This document shows, piece after piece, positions 28,839 to 37,991 of a stretch of 64,000 nt of DNA. The stretch is from Komagataeibacter xylinus. GTDB taxonomy: Bacteria; Pseudomonadota; Alphaproteobacteria; Acetobacterales; Acetobacteraceae. The notes under the pieces were generated by a model. That model saw only the letters and a list, made by a program, of their open reading frames with translations, ran no database searches and was not told the origin of the DNA. The DNA is taken from NCBI RefSeq assembly GCF_004302915.1, contig NZ_QQBI01000012.1, positions 1-64,000 on the forward strand, read 5' to 3'. The position numbers were made by a program, and so were the translations under genes. Position 1 is the first letter of the stretch. Every line of letters begins with the position of its first letter.

Positions 28839-29768
28839 TTACCCTTTTTTGGGCGTATGAACCTGCCCAAGGATCGAACGCAGGTTGCCATCATGCGCCA
28901 CAAGCAGCGCTTCGATCCGGTCGGCGGGAATGCCGGAACAGATCATGACCGCGCGTTTGACATTGAACCGCGTGGCCTCGAGCGCGCTCAGGGCCTGCTG
29001 CTCGCTGCTGCCGCTCAGGTTACGGACCATGCGGCAGGCGCGCTGGCGCAGCTTGGCGTTGACCACCCGCATATCCACCATCTGCCCACGATAGGCATGG
29101 CCCATGCGGATCATGAGCGTGGTGGAAATCAGATTGAGGGTTGCTTTCTGCGCCGTGCCCGCCTTGAGCCGGGTGGAGCCGGAAATGACTTCCGGCCCGG
29201 TCACCACGGCAATACCCAGCTCCGCAACATCCATGAGCCTGCTGCCCCGATTGCACGCGATGCCAATGCTCAGGCTGCCTGCGCCGCGCGCGGCCGCAAG
29301 CGCAGCGCAGGTATAGGGGGTAGAACCGCTTGCGGCGATGCCCAGCACCACGTCATCAGGGTCGGGATGGTGGGCAAGGATGTCTGTCCGCGCCACGTCT
29401 TCGCGGTCTTCAGCCCCTTCCGCCGCCTGATAGACGGCATCATGCCCACCTGCCAGCAACAGCACGAGCCGTTCTGGCGCCCAGCCGAAGGTGGGGAGCA
29501 GTTCCACCCCGTCCTGCATGCCGATCCGCCCCGATGTGCCCGCGCCGACATAGAACAGCCGCCCCCCCGCCAGCAGGCGCGGCAGGGCGGCGTTGACGGC
29601 GCGCTCGAGCTCCGGTGTCGCGGCCCGCACGGCGGCAATGGCGCTCATCTGTGATTCCACCAGCGCATCCAGCACGGACGCAACGGGCCAGACATCCACA
29701 TCCGCATAACGTGGGTCCTGCCCTTCCGTCGCGATGGGCAACACGGGCGCACTGCTGTGTGGGGTCAT
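28839..29768 (-). CDS. murQ: N-acetylmuramic acid 6-phosphate etherase
   Basis: MurQ removes D-lactate from MurNAc-6-P to give GlcNAc-6-P. The 309-aa protein contains the SIS-domain motif FYVGAGTSGRIGMQDGVELL and the diagnostic GPEVISGSTRLKAGTAQK, plus the C-terminal NVKRAVMICSGIPADRIE. Length and motifs match the family throughout. It follows the YfeW-like gene by 39 bp and precedes the GntR gene; the murQ-yfeW pairing is known from E. coli. Confidence 0.95.
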   Translation of the reverse strand: MTPHSSAPVLPIATEGQDPRYADVDVWPVASVLDALVESQMSAIAAVRAATPELERAVNAALPRLLAGGRLFYVGAGTSGRIGMQDGVELLPTFGWAPERLVLLLAGGHDAVYQAAEGAEDREDVARTDILAHHPDPDDVVLGIAASGSTPYTCAALAAARGAGSLSIGIACNRGSRLMDVAELGIAVVTGPEVISGSTRLKAGTAQKATLNLISTTLMIRMGHAYRGQMVDMRVVNAKLRQRACRMVRNLSGSSEQQALSALEATRFNVKRAVMICSGIPADRIEALLVAHDGNLRSILGQVHTPKKG

Positions 29769-29807
29769 GTACCATAAACTCCGGGAGAGAAGGGGGAATA
29801 AAGGGGG

Positions 29808-30992
29808 TCAGCCCTGCGGCCCGATGAGGGCAAGGGCCGCGGCGGTGGCCACATCGTGGCGCAGGCGCACGACATTGCCATGGCCCGCGGGGTGCAGGCG
29901 GCTTGTCAGGATCAGGACATAGCTGTCACTGTCGGGGTCAAGCCACAGCGACGTGCCGGTAAAGCCGGTATGCCCGAAGGAGCCTACGGGAAACCTGTCT
30001 CCCCGGACGGAGGAATAATGCGTGGCAATATCCCATCCCAGTCCGCGCAGGTCGGATTTGCCCCCCGGCTGCTGCGCGGTTGTCATGAGCATGAGGGTCC
30101 GGGGTTGCAGCGGGTAGGCCGATGGCCTGCCGGCACGCCGGTCGAGCAGCGCCTGCGCATAGAGGCACATGTCATCCGCATTGGAAAACAGGCCCGCATG
30201 CCCGGCCACGCCCCCCATGCGCCGGGCGGAGGGATCATGCACCTGCCCGCGCAGCATATGACCGTTTTCATCCGGCTGGGTGGGGGCAATGCGTGGCCGC
30301 CCTGCTTCCGGCGGCAGGAAACATGACTGGCGCATGCCCAGCGGGGTCAGGATGAAACGCGTGGCGTAGGCATCAAGCGTCATGCCCGAGAGTTTTTCAA
30401 CCAGGAAACCCAGCGTGATGAAATTGATGTCGCTATAGATGAAACCACTGCCGGGCGGCTGTGATGGCGCAACCCCCATGGCCAGGTGGAATGCGGCCTC
30501 GCGCCCCTGCCATGGCTGCGCGAGATCCAGATCGGGCGGCAGGCCGGAATAATGGGTCAGCAGGTGCCGGATGGTAATGGCGGACTTACCGGCCGCCGCG
30601 AATTGCGGCAGATAACGCGAGACAGGATCATCAAGCCCGAACAGCCCCTGTTCCCACAACTGCATGACACAGGGCGCGGTTATGACCGGCTTGGTCAGGG
30701 ATGCCATGTCGAATGCCGTATCCCATGTCATGGCTTCGGGCCTGGGGGTAATGCTGCGCCTGCCATATACGGCCCGGTGCACGACCTGCTGGTCATGACC
30801 GATGGCGCAGACAACCCCCGGCGCTTCGCCCTGTGTCACGGCCTGCCGCAGCCTGCGGTCCACGCCGCGCATGTCGGGGCGGGCATTGCGGGCGCCGCGC
30901 GCATGGGGCGCGCAGGCCGCAAGGGTTGCGGCACCGGCCAGCATCAGGACATGGCGGCGCTTCAGCCGGGGGGCGGCCGGGAAAACATGCAT
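29808..30992 (-). CDS. Serine hydrolase of the class C beta-lactamase fold (YfeW/PBP4B-like)
   Basis: This 394-aa exported protein has an N-terminal signal with a lipobox-like LAACAP after RRHVLMLAGAATL, so it is probably a lipoprotein. The penicillin-binding fold shows SLTK (nucleophile Ser), YSDIN in place of the usual YxN (Asp replaces Asn on one reading; YSD), and HTGFTG for the KTG box. In E. coli the equivalent gene yfeW follows murQ-murP and has weak DD-carboxypeptidase activity, which supports a role on muropeptides in the periplasm. First gene of the minus-strand operon. Confidence 0.85.
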   Translation of the reverse strand: MHVFPAAPRLKRRHVLMLAGAATLAACAPHARGARNARPDMRGVDRRLRQAVTQGEAPGVVCAIGHDQQVVHRAVYGRRSITPRPEAMTWDTAFDMASLTKPVITAPCVMQLWEQGLFGLDDPVSRYLPQFAAAGKSAITIRHLLTHYSGLPPDLDLAQPWQGREAAFHLAMGVAPSQPPGSGFIYSDINFITLGFLVEKLSGMTLDAYATRFILTPLGMRQSCFLPPEAGRPRIAPTQPDENGHMLRGQVHDPSARRMGGVAGHAGLFSNADDMCLYAQALLDRRAGRPSAYPLQPRTLMLMTTAQQPGGKSDLRGLGWDIATHYSSVRGDRFPVGSFGHTGFTGTSLWLDPDSDSYVLILTSRLHPAGHGNVVRLRHDVATAAALALIGPQG

Positions 30993-31276
30993 GTGCTAAA
31001 GAGTCCGTTAAAAGACGGCATGCCAGATGCCTGATACAGGAATAATACCATTTTCCCCTTGCAATGACAACGATCCGTTTGATCCAGGCCGGCATGGCGG
31101 TGCGTGCGACGGAGGGGGAATAGAAAATATCTTTTTAATTCAATGCAAAAAGATTCCATATCACAGATTCTGGTTGAGTCGATACGGAATTATGTTTCGA
31201 TATCGGATGGTTTTCTGGCTTTCCTATGGTATTGATTCGGTCATATGATCTGCCTTTCTGACATGATGGAACCGGT
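30993..31276. promoter_or_regulatory. Divergent regulatory region of the MurNAc operon and symporter
   Basis: This 284-bp region drives the YfeW/murQ operon leftward and the symporter rightward. ATGGTATT occurs once facing each gene: at 31044-31051 on the minus strand, 51 bp before the YfeW start, and at 31226-31233 on the plus strand, 43 bp before the symporter start. It resembles both a NagR/YvoA half site and an extended -10 element (TGnTATTAT). A/T-rich sequence fills 31130-31250. Confidence 0.45.
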
Positions 31277-32740
31277 ATGTCCGCAATCGATATCGCGATT
31301 ATCTGCATCTATTGCCTGACCCTGCCATTCATCGCATTCGCCCTGTCGGGGCGGCAGGATTCGGTTTCCACCTATGTAGGCGGCGGCCACAACCTGCCAT
31401 GGTGGGTTATCTGCCTGTCACTTGTCGCAACGGAAACCTCGACCCTCACCATCATCAGCATACCCGGCATCGCCTATGGCAGCGGCATGGTGTTCGTGGG
31501 GCTGGCGGTGGGGTATGTCATTGGCCGCGCGCTTGTTGCATGGCTGTTCCTGCCCCGTTATTTTTCCGGGCAGGTCAGCAGTGTCTACCAGTATCTGGGT
31601 CACCGGTTCGGGCCGGTGATGGAGCGTAGCGTATCCGCCACGTTTCTGGTCATGCGCGTGCTGGCGGAAGGGATCAGGCTGTTTGCGGGCATGCTGCCGG
31701 TCGCGGCCATCCTGGCATCCATGCACTTTCCCCTGCCGCAATGGGTGATCATGCTGGCCATCGTGGGGCTCACGCTGTTTTACACGATGTTTGGCGGCCT
31801 GCGGGCCGTGGTGTGGTCCGATGCCATACAGCTTGCTGTCTATGTAGCAGGAACGGCGGCCTGCATGGGGCTGCTGTACCATCATGCGACAGACATGCAG
31901 ATCCATGCGCTGCGGCACTCCAACAGGTTTCACCTGTTCCACAAATCCTCCCACTTTTTCCTTGATCCCTATACGCCCTGCGCGGCCATGATCGGGGGGG
32001 CGATCATGGCCATGGCATCGCATGGCACGGACCAGCTGATGGTCCAGCGCGTTCTGGCCGCCCGCAATCTGACGGATGCCAGAAAGGCGTTGATCGGCAG
32101 TGGATTCATGGTCGGGTGCCTGTTTGCCATGCTGTCGCTCGTGGGCATGCTGCTCTGGGCGCGCAACGATGAAAAACCGCTGGCTGCAATGGGCTTGCAG
32201 ACATCGGATGCGCTGTTCCCCGCCTTTATCGTGCATGATCTGCCGCAGGGGCTTGCCGGGTTGCTGATTGCTGGCCTGCTGAGTGCGACCATGGGTTCCC
32301 TGTCCGCCACGCTCAATTCCATGACCAGCGCGACATTACTGGATTTTGTCACGCCCTGCCGGGCACTGGCACGCCAAATCGGCCTGTCGGCGCTGGCATT
32401 TGCCCGCCTGGTGACCTTGCTGTGGGCTGTGGTGCTTGTTCTTGCCGCGCTGGCATTTGCCCATGGGCATGGGCCTGCGGTTGTATTCGGGCTGTCGGTG
32501 GCGTCGTGTTCATACGGGGCGATGCTGGGGGCCTTTGTGTTTGCCATGTTCAGCAGGCACGCGCGCACGCGGGAGGTCCTGCCTGCTTTCGTCATGACGG
32601 TCGTTACGGTCTGTGGCATCATGATGTTCTGGCGCCCTTATGGTGCGCCCATCGCCTTTACATGGCTGGTTCCGCTGGGTGTCATCGTGATGTTCATCTG
32701 TGGCCTGGGTTTGAGGGCCATTGGAAAACTCCGGCAATGA
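31277..32740 (+). CDS. Sodium/solute symporter (SSS family)
   Basis: This 487-aa protein has about 13 predicted membrane segments and SSS features: STYVGGGHNLPWWVICLSLV, ATETSTLTIISIPGIAYGSG, and TMFGGLRAVVWSDAIQLAVY. Members move sugars, amino acids or sialic acid with Na+. Facing the MurNAc operon and upstream of the hexosaminidase gene, it is the best candidate for inner membrane uptake of (anhydro)MurNAc or a related amino sugar, as no MurP phosphotransferase gene is present. The substrate is inference. Confidence 0.88.
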   Translation: MSAIDIAIICIYCLTLPFIAFALSGRQDSVSTYVGGGHNLPWWVICLSLVATETSTLTIISIPGIAYGSGMVFVGLAVGYVIGRALVAWLFLPRYFSGQVSSVYQYLGHRFGPVMERSVSATFLVMRVLAEGIRLFAGMLPVAAILASMHFPLPQWVIMLAIVGLTLFYTMFGGLRAVVWSDAIQLAVYVAGTAACMGLLYHHATDMQIHALRHSNRFHLFHKSSHFFLDPYTPCAAMIGGAIMAMASHGTDQLMVQRVLAARNLTDARKALIGSGFMVGCLFAMLSLVGMLLWARNDEKPLAAMGLQTSDALFPAFIVHDLPQGLAGLLIAGLLSATMGSLSATLNSMTSATLLDFVTPCRALARQIGLSALAFARLVTLLWAVVLVLAALAFAHGHGPAVVFGLSVASCSYGAMLGAFVFAMFSRHARTREVLPAFVMTVVTVCGIMMFWRPYGAPIAFTWLVPLGVIVMFICGLGLRAIGKLRQ

Positions 32741-32935
32741 TGGCGCTTTCCGCCTATTCCGTCTCTTTATTTTCTGTTCTGTTTCAAATGACTGCCCGGA
32801 ACATGCAGCCGGCTCTCCCTGTTTTTTTCAGGTTATTGAAAGAACGTTGGCCGTTTATTTTTATTTCCGAACAAAACAGGGCATGCCAGAGAAAGGAATA
32901 TCAGTTTTTACAATCCGGTATTCCCTGGTGGATGG

Positions 32936-35173
32936 ATGCCAACCCTGAAAGAATTGAGCCCCATGGTTTCGATTGCGCATCGTGCTTCCCGTCTCGTTAG
33001 GAAATCATGCCCCGTGCTTGGTGTTCTGCTGGCATGTGCCACGCCTGCCATTGCCGGTACGTCCGCCCTTCCGCTGATGCCGCAGCCGCAGTCGGTGACG
33101 GTCATGGACCCCGCAACCCGGAGTATTGCAGGCGGCATCCGCATTGACTGGACGCACGCGCCTTCTCCACTGCTTCGCCGCGCCGGGCAGCGCTTTGTAG
33201 CGCGCCTGCGCAGCATGGCAGGGCAGGAGGCCGGAGGCGCCCCGCTGATACTGCATATCACGACCGGGTATGATCCCGCTTACCTGAGTATTGACGAGAA
33301 GGAGGGATATACCCTTTCAACATCCGCAGCGGACGGGATTCACCTCACGGCTTTGGGGCCGGCAGGGGTTCTGCACGGTCTGGCAACGCTGCTGCAGCTT
33401 GTCGCGCTTACGCCGCAGGGCCCGGTGATCCCGCATGTCGACATACACGATTCCCCCCGCTTTGCCTGGCGGGGGCTCATGATTGATGTGTCGCGGCATT
33501 TCATGTCGGTTGATACCATCGAGCGGCAGCTTGATGCGATGGAACTGACCAAGCTGAACGTGCTGCACTGGCACCTGAGTGACGGTACGGGGTTCAGGGT
33601 GGAAAGCAGGCGTTTCCCGCGCCTGCAGGAAGTGGGTGGCCACAACCAGTATTATACGCAGGCACAGGTGCGCGGCATCGTGGCTTACGCTGCTGACCGC
33701 GGGATCCGTATCGTGCCGGAATTCGATGTGCCGGGTCATACGCTTTCCATCCTGCAGGCCTATCCGGACCTTGCGGCACAGCCCGTGCCCACGGAACAGG
33801 AAATCCACCCCGTCTGCTCGATTACGGTAGATACGCAAAAGACCCAGACAAGCTGTAACAGGGTCTATAACCAGAACAATCCCGCCCTTGACCCGACCCA
33901 GCCGCAGACACTGCGTTTTGCAACCGCGCTCTATGCCGAAATGGGGCGTCTTTTCCCCGACCGTTATTTCCATTCGGGCGGTGATGAAGTCGCGCCACAG
34001 CAGTGGATGAACAATCCTGCCATTACCCGGTATATGAAGGTGCATGGCTATCGTGATGCGCCAGCGCTCCAGGCCGCCTTTACCGCGCAGGTTGAGCAAG
34101 CGCTGGCCCGGCAGGGAAAGATCATGATGGGGTGGGATGAAGTCAGCGAGGCCCCTATCCCGCGCGATGTGGTGGTTGAGGCATGGCGTGGATCAAAATG
34201 GATTGGCTCCGCCACCAGGGCGGGTCATCCGGTTGTGGTTTCATCAGGGTATTATCTGGATCTCCTCAATCCATCCGCAACGCATTATCAGGTTGATCCC
34301 CTTGATCCCAAGGCGGTCGGCCTGTCCCCCGCCGAGGTTGAAAAGGCCCGTGCAAAGCAGGGGTCAATGATCGATGCCTTTGCGCTGGACCCCAACGCGC
34401 CAGCCCTTGACGCAGCGCAGAGCCGGCTGGTTCTTGGCGGGGAAGCGCCATTGTGGAGCGAGATCGTCTCGGATGAGATGGTCGATGCGCGGCTGTGGCC
34501 ACGTTCCGCCGCTATTGCCGAGCGGTTCTGGTCGGATGCATCCGTGCGTGACGTAGCGGATATGGAACGCCGCCTGCCGGTAGTGCTGCATGAACTGAAC
34601 ATGATGGGATTACAGTCGGAAAGCCATCAGAACGACATGATCGCCCGCCTGGCGCCGCAGAACACCACGCCCCTGAAAGTCCTGACATCCGTCACCAGCC
34701 CGGTCAGGAACTATGCGATGAACCGCCTTGCCGCGCATGGCGGGGACGCCATGCTGACCGCCCCGGCCGCGATTGCCAGCCCTGACAGCTTTGATGCCAT
34801 GAAATTCAACGCGCTGGCAGAACGCTACATAAAGGGTGACCGCGCACGCGCATCCGATCTGCTGGCGATGCTGAGAACATACAGGGCCAATGATGCCGCC
34901 TATGCGCAGATTGCGACCACACCCGCGCTGCAGGAGGCAGGAGCAGCATCGCAACAACTGGCACAACTGGCGGAAGTCGGGCTTGAAGCCATGAAAAAGA
35001 GAAGTCATGGCCATCACTGGCATAAACGGGTCAATGCCATTCTGGCCAGCCAGGATGCGGCTTTTGCAGCATGCGCGGATGCGGTGGCGGCCCATACCAT
35101 GCCCCTGCCAGCGTCAGGTCTGCTGATTGACATCCTGCCCGGCCTGCACATGCTGGTCGATCATGCCCATTAA
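32936..35173 (+). CDS. Beta-N-acetylhexosaminidase, GH20
   Basis: This ~745-aa exported enzyme removes terminal GlcNAc (or GalNAc) from chitooligosaccharides, glycans or muropeptides. A signal peptide (LVRKSCPVLGVLLACATPAIA) precedes the GH20b domain (PLMPQPQSVTV) and the catalytic barrel with WRGLMIDVSRHFM, LNVLHWHLSDGTGF, PEFDVPGH and the catalytic pair in HSGGDEV (Asp/Glu near residues 350-351). ATG 32963 is a slightly better start for the signal peptide than 32936. It follows the symporter by 195 bp and probably acts in the periplasm to supply GlcNAc to the permease encoded at 40.5 kb. Confidence 0.92.
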   Translation: MPTLKELSPMVSIAHRASRLVRKSCPVLGVLLACATPAIAGTSALPLMPQPQSVTVMDPATRSIAGGIRIDWTHAPSPLLRRAGQRFVARLRSMAGQEAGGAPLILHITTGYDPAYLSIDEKEGYTLSTSAADGIHLTALGPAGVLHGLATLLQLVALTPQGPVIPHVDIHDSPRFAWRGLMIDVSRHFMSVDTIERQLDAMELTKLNVLHWHLSDGTGFRVESRRFPRLQEVGGHNQYYTQAQVRGIVAYAADRGIRIVPEFDVPGHTLSILQAYPDLAAQPVPTEQEIHPVCSITVDTQKTQTSCNRVYNQNNPALDPTQPQTLRFATALYAEMGRLFPDRYFHSGGDEVAPQQWMNNPAITRYMKVHGYRDAPALQAAFTAQVEQALARQGKIMMGWDEVSEAPIPRDVVVEAWRGSKWIGSATRAGHPVVVSSGYYLDLLNPSATHYQVDPLDPKAVGLSPAEVEKARAKQGSMIDAFALDPNAPALDAAQSRLVLGGEAPLWSEIVSDEMVDARLWPRSAAIAERFWSDASVRDVADMERRLPVVLHELNMMGLQSESHQNDMIARLAPQNTTPLKVLTSVTSPVRNYAMNRLAAHGGDAMLTAPAAIASPDSFDAMKFNALAERYIKGDRARASDLLAMLRTYRANDAAYAQIATTPALQEAGAASQQLAQLAEVGLEAMKKRSHGHHWHKRVNAILASQDAAFAACADAVAAHTMPLPASGLLIDILPGLHMLVDHAH

Positions 35174-35241
35174 CCTCATCGGGATAGCAGGCACCCTATG
35201 CGCCGGGTGACAGGCGCGCACGCCTGAACCGCAGGAAGCCG

Positions 35242-35262
35242 GGCCCCGCTACCGGCGGGGCC
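35242..35262. terminator. Hairpin between convergent genes
   Basis: GGCCCCGC at 35242-35249 pairs perfectly with GCGGGGCC at 35255-35262 around a five-base loop. It lies between the convergent hexosaminidase and ROK genes. No T-run follows on either strand, so it may be a weak or Rho-assisted terminator. The rest of 35174-35410 has no visible gene. Confidence 0.45.
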
Positions 35263-35410
35263 TGGCGACGTATGTGCCTGAACATGAAGCCGATGGCCTG
35301 CACGCCTGCCGCCATGGCAGGGTGGTGCTGGCGTAATTTTATAAACCAGCAGGAACCGTGACGGGCATGCGCTCTGGCAGCCTGCCTGCCCGCAGAAGGG
35401 GCAAGGGCGT

Positions 35411-36550
35411 TCATTCACTGAACAGGAATTGCCTTGTGGCAATGCCCGCAGCGCCAGTTGCCCAGCCGGTGCCAAGGGTTTCACGCAGGTCCAGTGTCAT
35501 TTCCCAGTCAGGGCGGGGCATGATGTGGGTTTCCATGGTCTGGCGCAGGACCGCCCCGAATACCCCTTCGCGGAACGGCTGGTCCAGCAGCACGACAACC
35601 TGGCTGGGGTCAAACAGCTGCACAAGCTGTGCAACCGCCATCCCCATCGCGCCGCCTGCCGTATGAAGGATGTGGAGGGCATCCGCATTGCCCTCCCGTG
35701 CCTGGCGTTCCAGTTCCAGTGGTGTGGTTGGCAGCCCCTTCTGCTGGGCCATGGACCGTATGGCCCTGAGGGAGGAGACCGTGTCCAGGCACCCGCGCTT
35801 GCCGCAACTGCACGGGCGGTTGGTCTCGCGCCCATCTGGCCAGACGACTGTCGTATGGGAAATTTCTCCTGCCCCGCCCTGAAAGCCACGATGCAGTTTT
35901 CCATCAACGATATGCGCGCAGCCTATGCCGCCATCACCGACAATAATCATGCTGAAATCGGGGCAGTCGCGCATGATGCCGAACAGGTGCTCCCCCTGTA
36001 TGAGGGCATTGGCATCATTTTCAGCAAATACCGGCACGCCGAGGCATTTTTCCAGTGGCGTGACAATATCAACATTGCGCCATTCCAGCACGACCGATCG
36101 ATAGCACAGACGCCGGTCACGCGCGACAAAGCCGGGAATGGCAATCCCCACGCCACCTAGCGGGCCCGCCCGGTCTCCTGCCTGCGCCACCAGTTCGCGG
36201 ATGCCGCGTTCAATATTTTCAATGCATGTTTCAGGATCAGATGCCCGCACAAACTCTTTGTGTGCAATGATTTCACCCAGCAGATCCGTCAGCAGGATGA
36301 TGCTGGGGTCGGATTGCATCGATACGCCGGCAAAACAGACCGAAACTGCATTCAGCCCCAGCAGGATGGAAGGGCGCCCCTGCCCGAAAACCAGTTCACG
36401 CTCACACAGGATATTACGATCCAGCAGTTCACGGGTTAAGGCGGACATGGTCGCCTTGCTCAATCCCGTGATTTCCACAAGCTGGGTTCTGCTGACGGGG
36501 CCTAACGTGCTGATTGTGCGGAGTACCCGGTATTGTCCTGATGTGAACAT
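35411..36550 (-). CDS. ROK-family transcriptional regulator, second copy
   Basis: This ~379-aa regulator is related to the one at 21.6 kb. The winged helix reads MFTSGQYRVLRTISTLGPVS, then RTQLVEITGLSKATMSALTR; the ROK domain has VGDGGIGCAHIVDG and the zinc motif CSCGKRGCLDT. ATG 36550 is the first start that keeps the usual N-terminus; an upstream in-frame ATG would add 29 residues of A/T-rich coding, and a TTG just upstream is another option. It is divergent from the ROK kinase gene and lies beside the TonB receptor operon, so it likely regulates GlcNAc uptake and catabolism. Confidence 0.85.
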   Translation of the reverse strand: MFTSGQYRVLRTISTLGPVSRTQLVEITGLSKATMSALTRELLDRNILCERELVFGQGRPSILLGLNAVSVCFAGVSMQSDPSIILLTDLLGEIIAHKEFVRASDPETCIENIERGIRELVAQAGDRAGPLGGVGIAIPGFVARDRRLCYRSVVLEWRNVDIVTPLEKCLGVPVFAENDANALIQGEHLFGIMRDCPDFSMIIVGDGGIGCAHIVDGKLHRGFQGGAGEISHTTVVWPDGRETNRPCSCGKRGCLDTVSSLRAIRSMAQQKGLPTTPLELERQAREGNADALHILHTAGGAMGMAVAQLVQLFDPSQVVVLLDQPFREGVFGAVLRQTMETHIMPRPDWEMTLDLRETLGTGWATGAAGIATRQFLFSE

Positions 36551-36734
36551 ACGCAGCCTCTTCAATCCGGTGGGGACTGTTAATTTTATTTGGTGAACAA
36601 TATAAGTAAAGTTATTATGATTCCGGAACTTATTCAACGTTTTAATGATCCTGCCTGGCTTTCCAGGCCAGGCATGAAGCCATATAGGGCATCAGCTGGA
36701 TCATATTCGTCGCGCTTGGGCATGAGGATGGCGT
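36551..36734. promoter_or_regulatory. Divergent region between the ROK regulator and ROK kinase
   Basis: This 184-bp region has an A/T-rich operator-like block at 36585-36620 that contains, on the minus strand, TTTACTTATAT (36610-36600), shared with the other ROK promoter. A dyad with arms TGCCTGG and CCAGGCA lies at 36652-36674. Both are candidate repressor sites. Confidence 0.4.
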
Positions 36735-37625
36735 ATGGTAATATTATGTGCGGATGTAGGGGGTTCCTACATCGAGTTTGCGCAATCCGATGCCGGTCAC
36801 AGGCTGACACACCGGCAGCGCGTGCCGACACCAACGCAGGATCTGGATCTTTTTGTTGCCGCACTGGCCAGCCTGGTGGATGGGTATGACCGCGCCATTG
36901 CGCTGCACATTGCCATTGCAGGCGTGTGCGCCCCCGTAACCGGGCGGACGCGCGCGGCCAATATTCCCTGTATTTATGATGTGCCGTTGCGGCAGGTCCT
37001 CATGCAGCGCCTGCAGCGTGATGTGCTGGTCGCCAACGATGCCCACTGTTTTGCCCTCAATGAAGCCATGCAGGGCGTGGGGCAGGGGCACGACATCGTC
37101 TTCGGGGTTATCCTTGGCACAGGGGTGGGGGGTGGCCTGATCGTTCATGGCCGGCCGGTTATCGGGCCGGGCGGCCTTGCGGGAGAGTGGGGGCATGGCC
37201 CCTTCATTACCGACAGTGCCCTGCCCGGTCGCGCCCCCATGCTGCCATGCCAGTGTGGGCAGCAGGGCTGCCTTGATACGATAGGCGGCGCACGTGGCAT
37301 TGAACGGCTGCATACCTTCCTGCATGGGGAGGAACTGGCCATCCGCCCGATCCTGACACATTGGGAAAACGGGGAATCCCGGGCCATCGAGACCGTAAAC
37401 ATATGGCTTGACCGGATGTCCGCCGGGCTGGCCATGGTGGTCAATGTAACCGGGGCTTCCATCATGCCCGTGGGGGGCGGGCTGGCCCATCAGGCCAGGC
37501 TGCTGCACGCACTGGATGAGAAAGTGCGCAGCCGGATCCTGCGACAGGATACCGCAGCGCTGGTCGTGCCGGGGGCCCTGCCGGCAGAGTCCGGGCTTGC
37601 AGGGGCTTCGTGGTTGAAATCGTAA
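36735..37625 (+). CDS. ROK-family sugar kinase, probably N-acetylglucosamine kinase
   Basis: This 296-aa protein lacks a DNA-binding domain and starts directly with the phosphate-binding motif CADVGGSYIEFA. It has GVILGTGVGGGLIVHGRPV, GLAGEWGHGPF (catalytic and sugar-binding His/Glu region), and the zinc motif CQCGQQGCLDTIGG. NagK-type ROK kinases convert GlcNAc to GlcNAc-6-P, which fits the downstream NagA and NagB. Length matches NagK. Specificity for GlcNAc over ManNAc or glucose is inferred from context. Confidence 0.8.
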   Translation: MVILCADVGGSYIEFAQSDAGHRLTHRQRVPTPTQDLDLFVAALASLVDGYDRAIALHIAIAGVCAPVTGRTRAANIPCIYDVPLRQVLMQRLQRDVLVANDAHCFALNEAMQGVGQGHDIVFGVILGTGVGGGLIVHGRPVIGPGGLAGEWGHGPFITDSALPGRAPMLPCQCGQQGCLDTIGGARGIERLHTFLHGEELAIRPILTHWENGESRAIETVNIWLDRMSAGLAMVVNVTGASIMPVGGGLAHQARLLHALDEKVRSRILRQDTAALVVPGALPAESGLAGASWLKS

Positions 37626-37991
37626 GGGCCGCGGCACGATCCGAGCCATCATTGCGTTTAAATAATAAATCGCCATGCCGGTATTCTCATCTCCTGCACC
37701 CGGTATGGCACTTTATATATGTTGCCGAATTAACACGCTGCCTGAATGCCGCCATATGGGGGAATGAATAAGGCCCGTTCATGAAACCCTATGCTTTTCA
37801 TTGATAAAATCTGCCTGATGACAAGAGATGAGGCGTGGATCAGGGAAGGAGGCGTGATTGTATACTTTGTTTTTATAATAAAACTATCATAGGACAGATT
37901 CCGAACTATTGCACGGATACTGCCTGATCTGCATTATACGTTAAGGAAGCAAAACATTTGTTTCGCGGCTTTTACTCCAAATGCAGGGATC
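37626..37991. other. Upstream region of the TonB-dependent receptor
   Basis: No gene is seen in these 366 bp. The region becomes A/T-rich from about 37660 and includes a TATAAT-like block at about 37875-37882, consistent with a promoter for the receptor operon. No clear hairpin or riboswitch was recognised. Confidence 0.4.
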
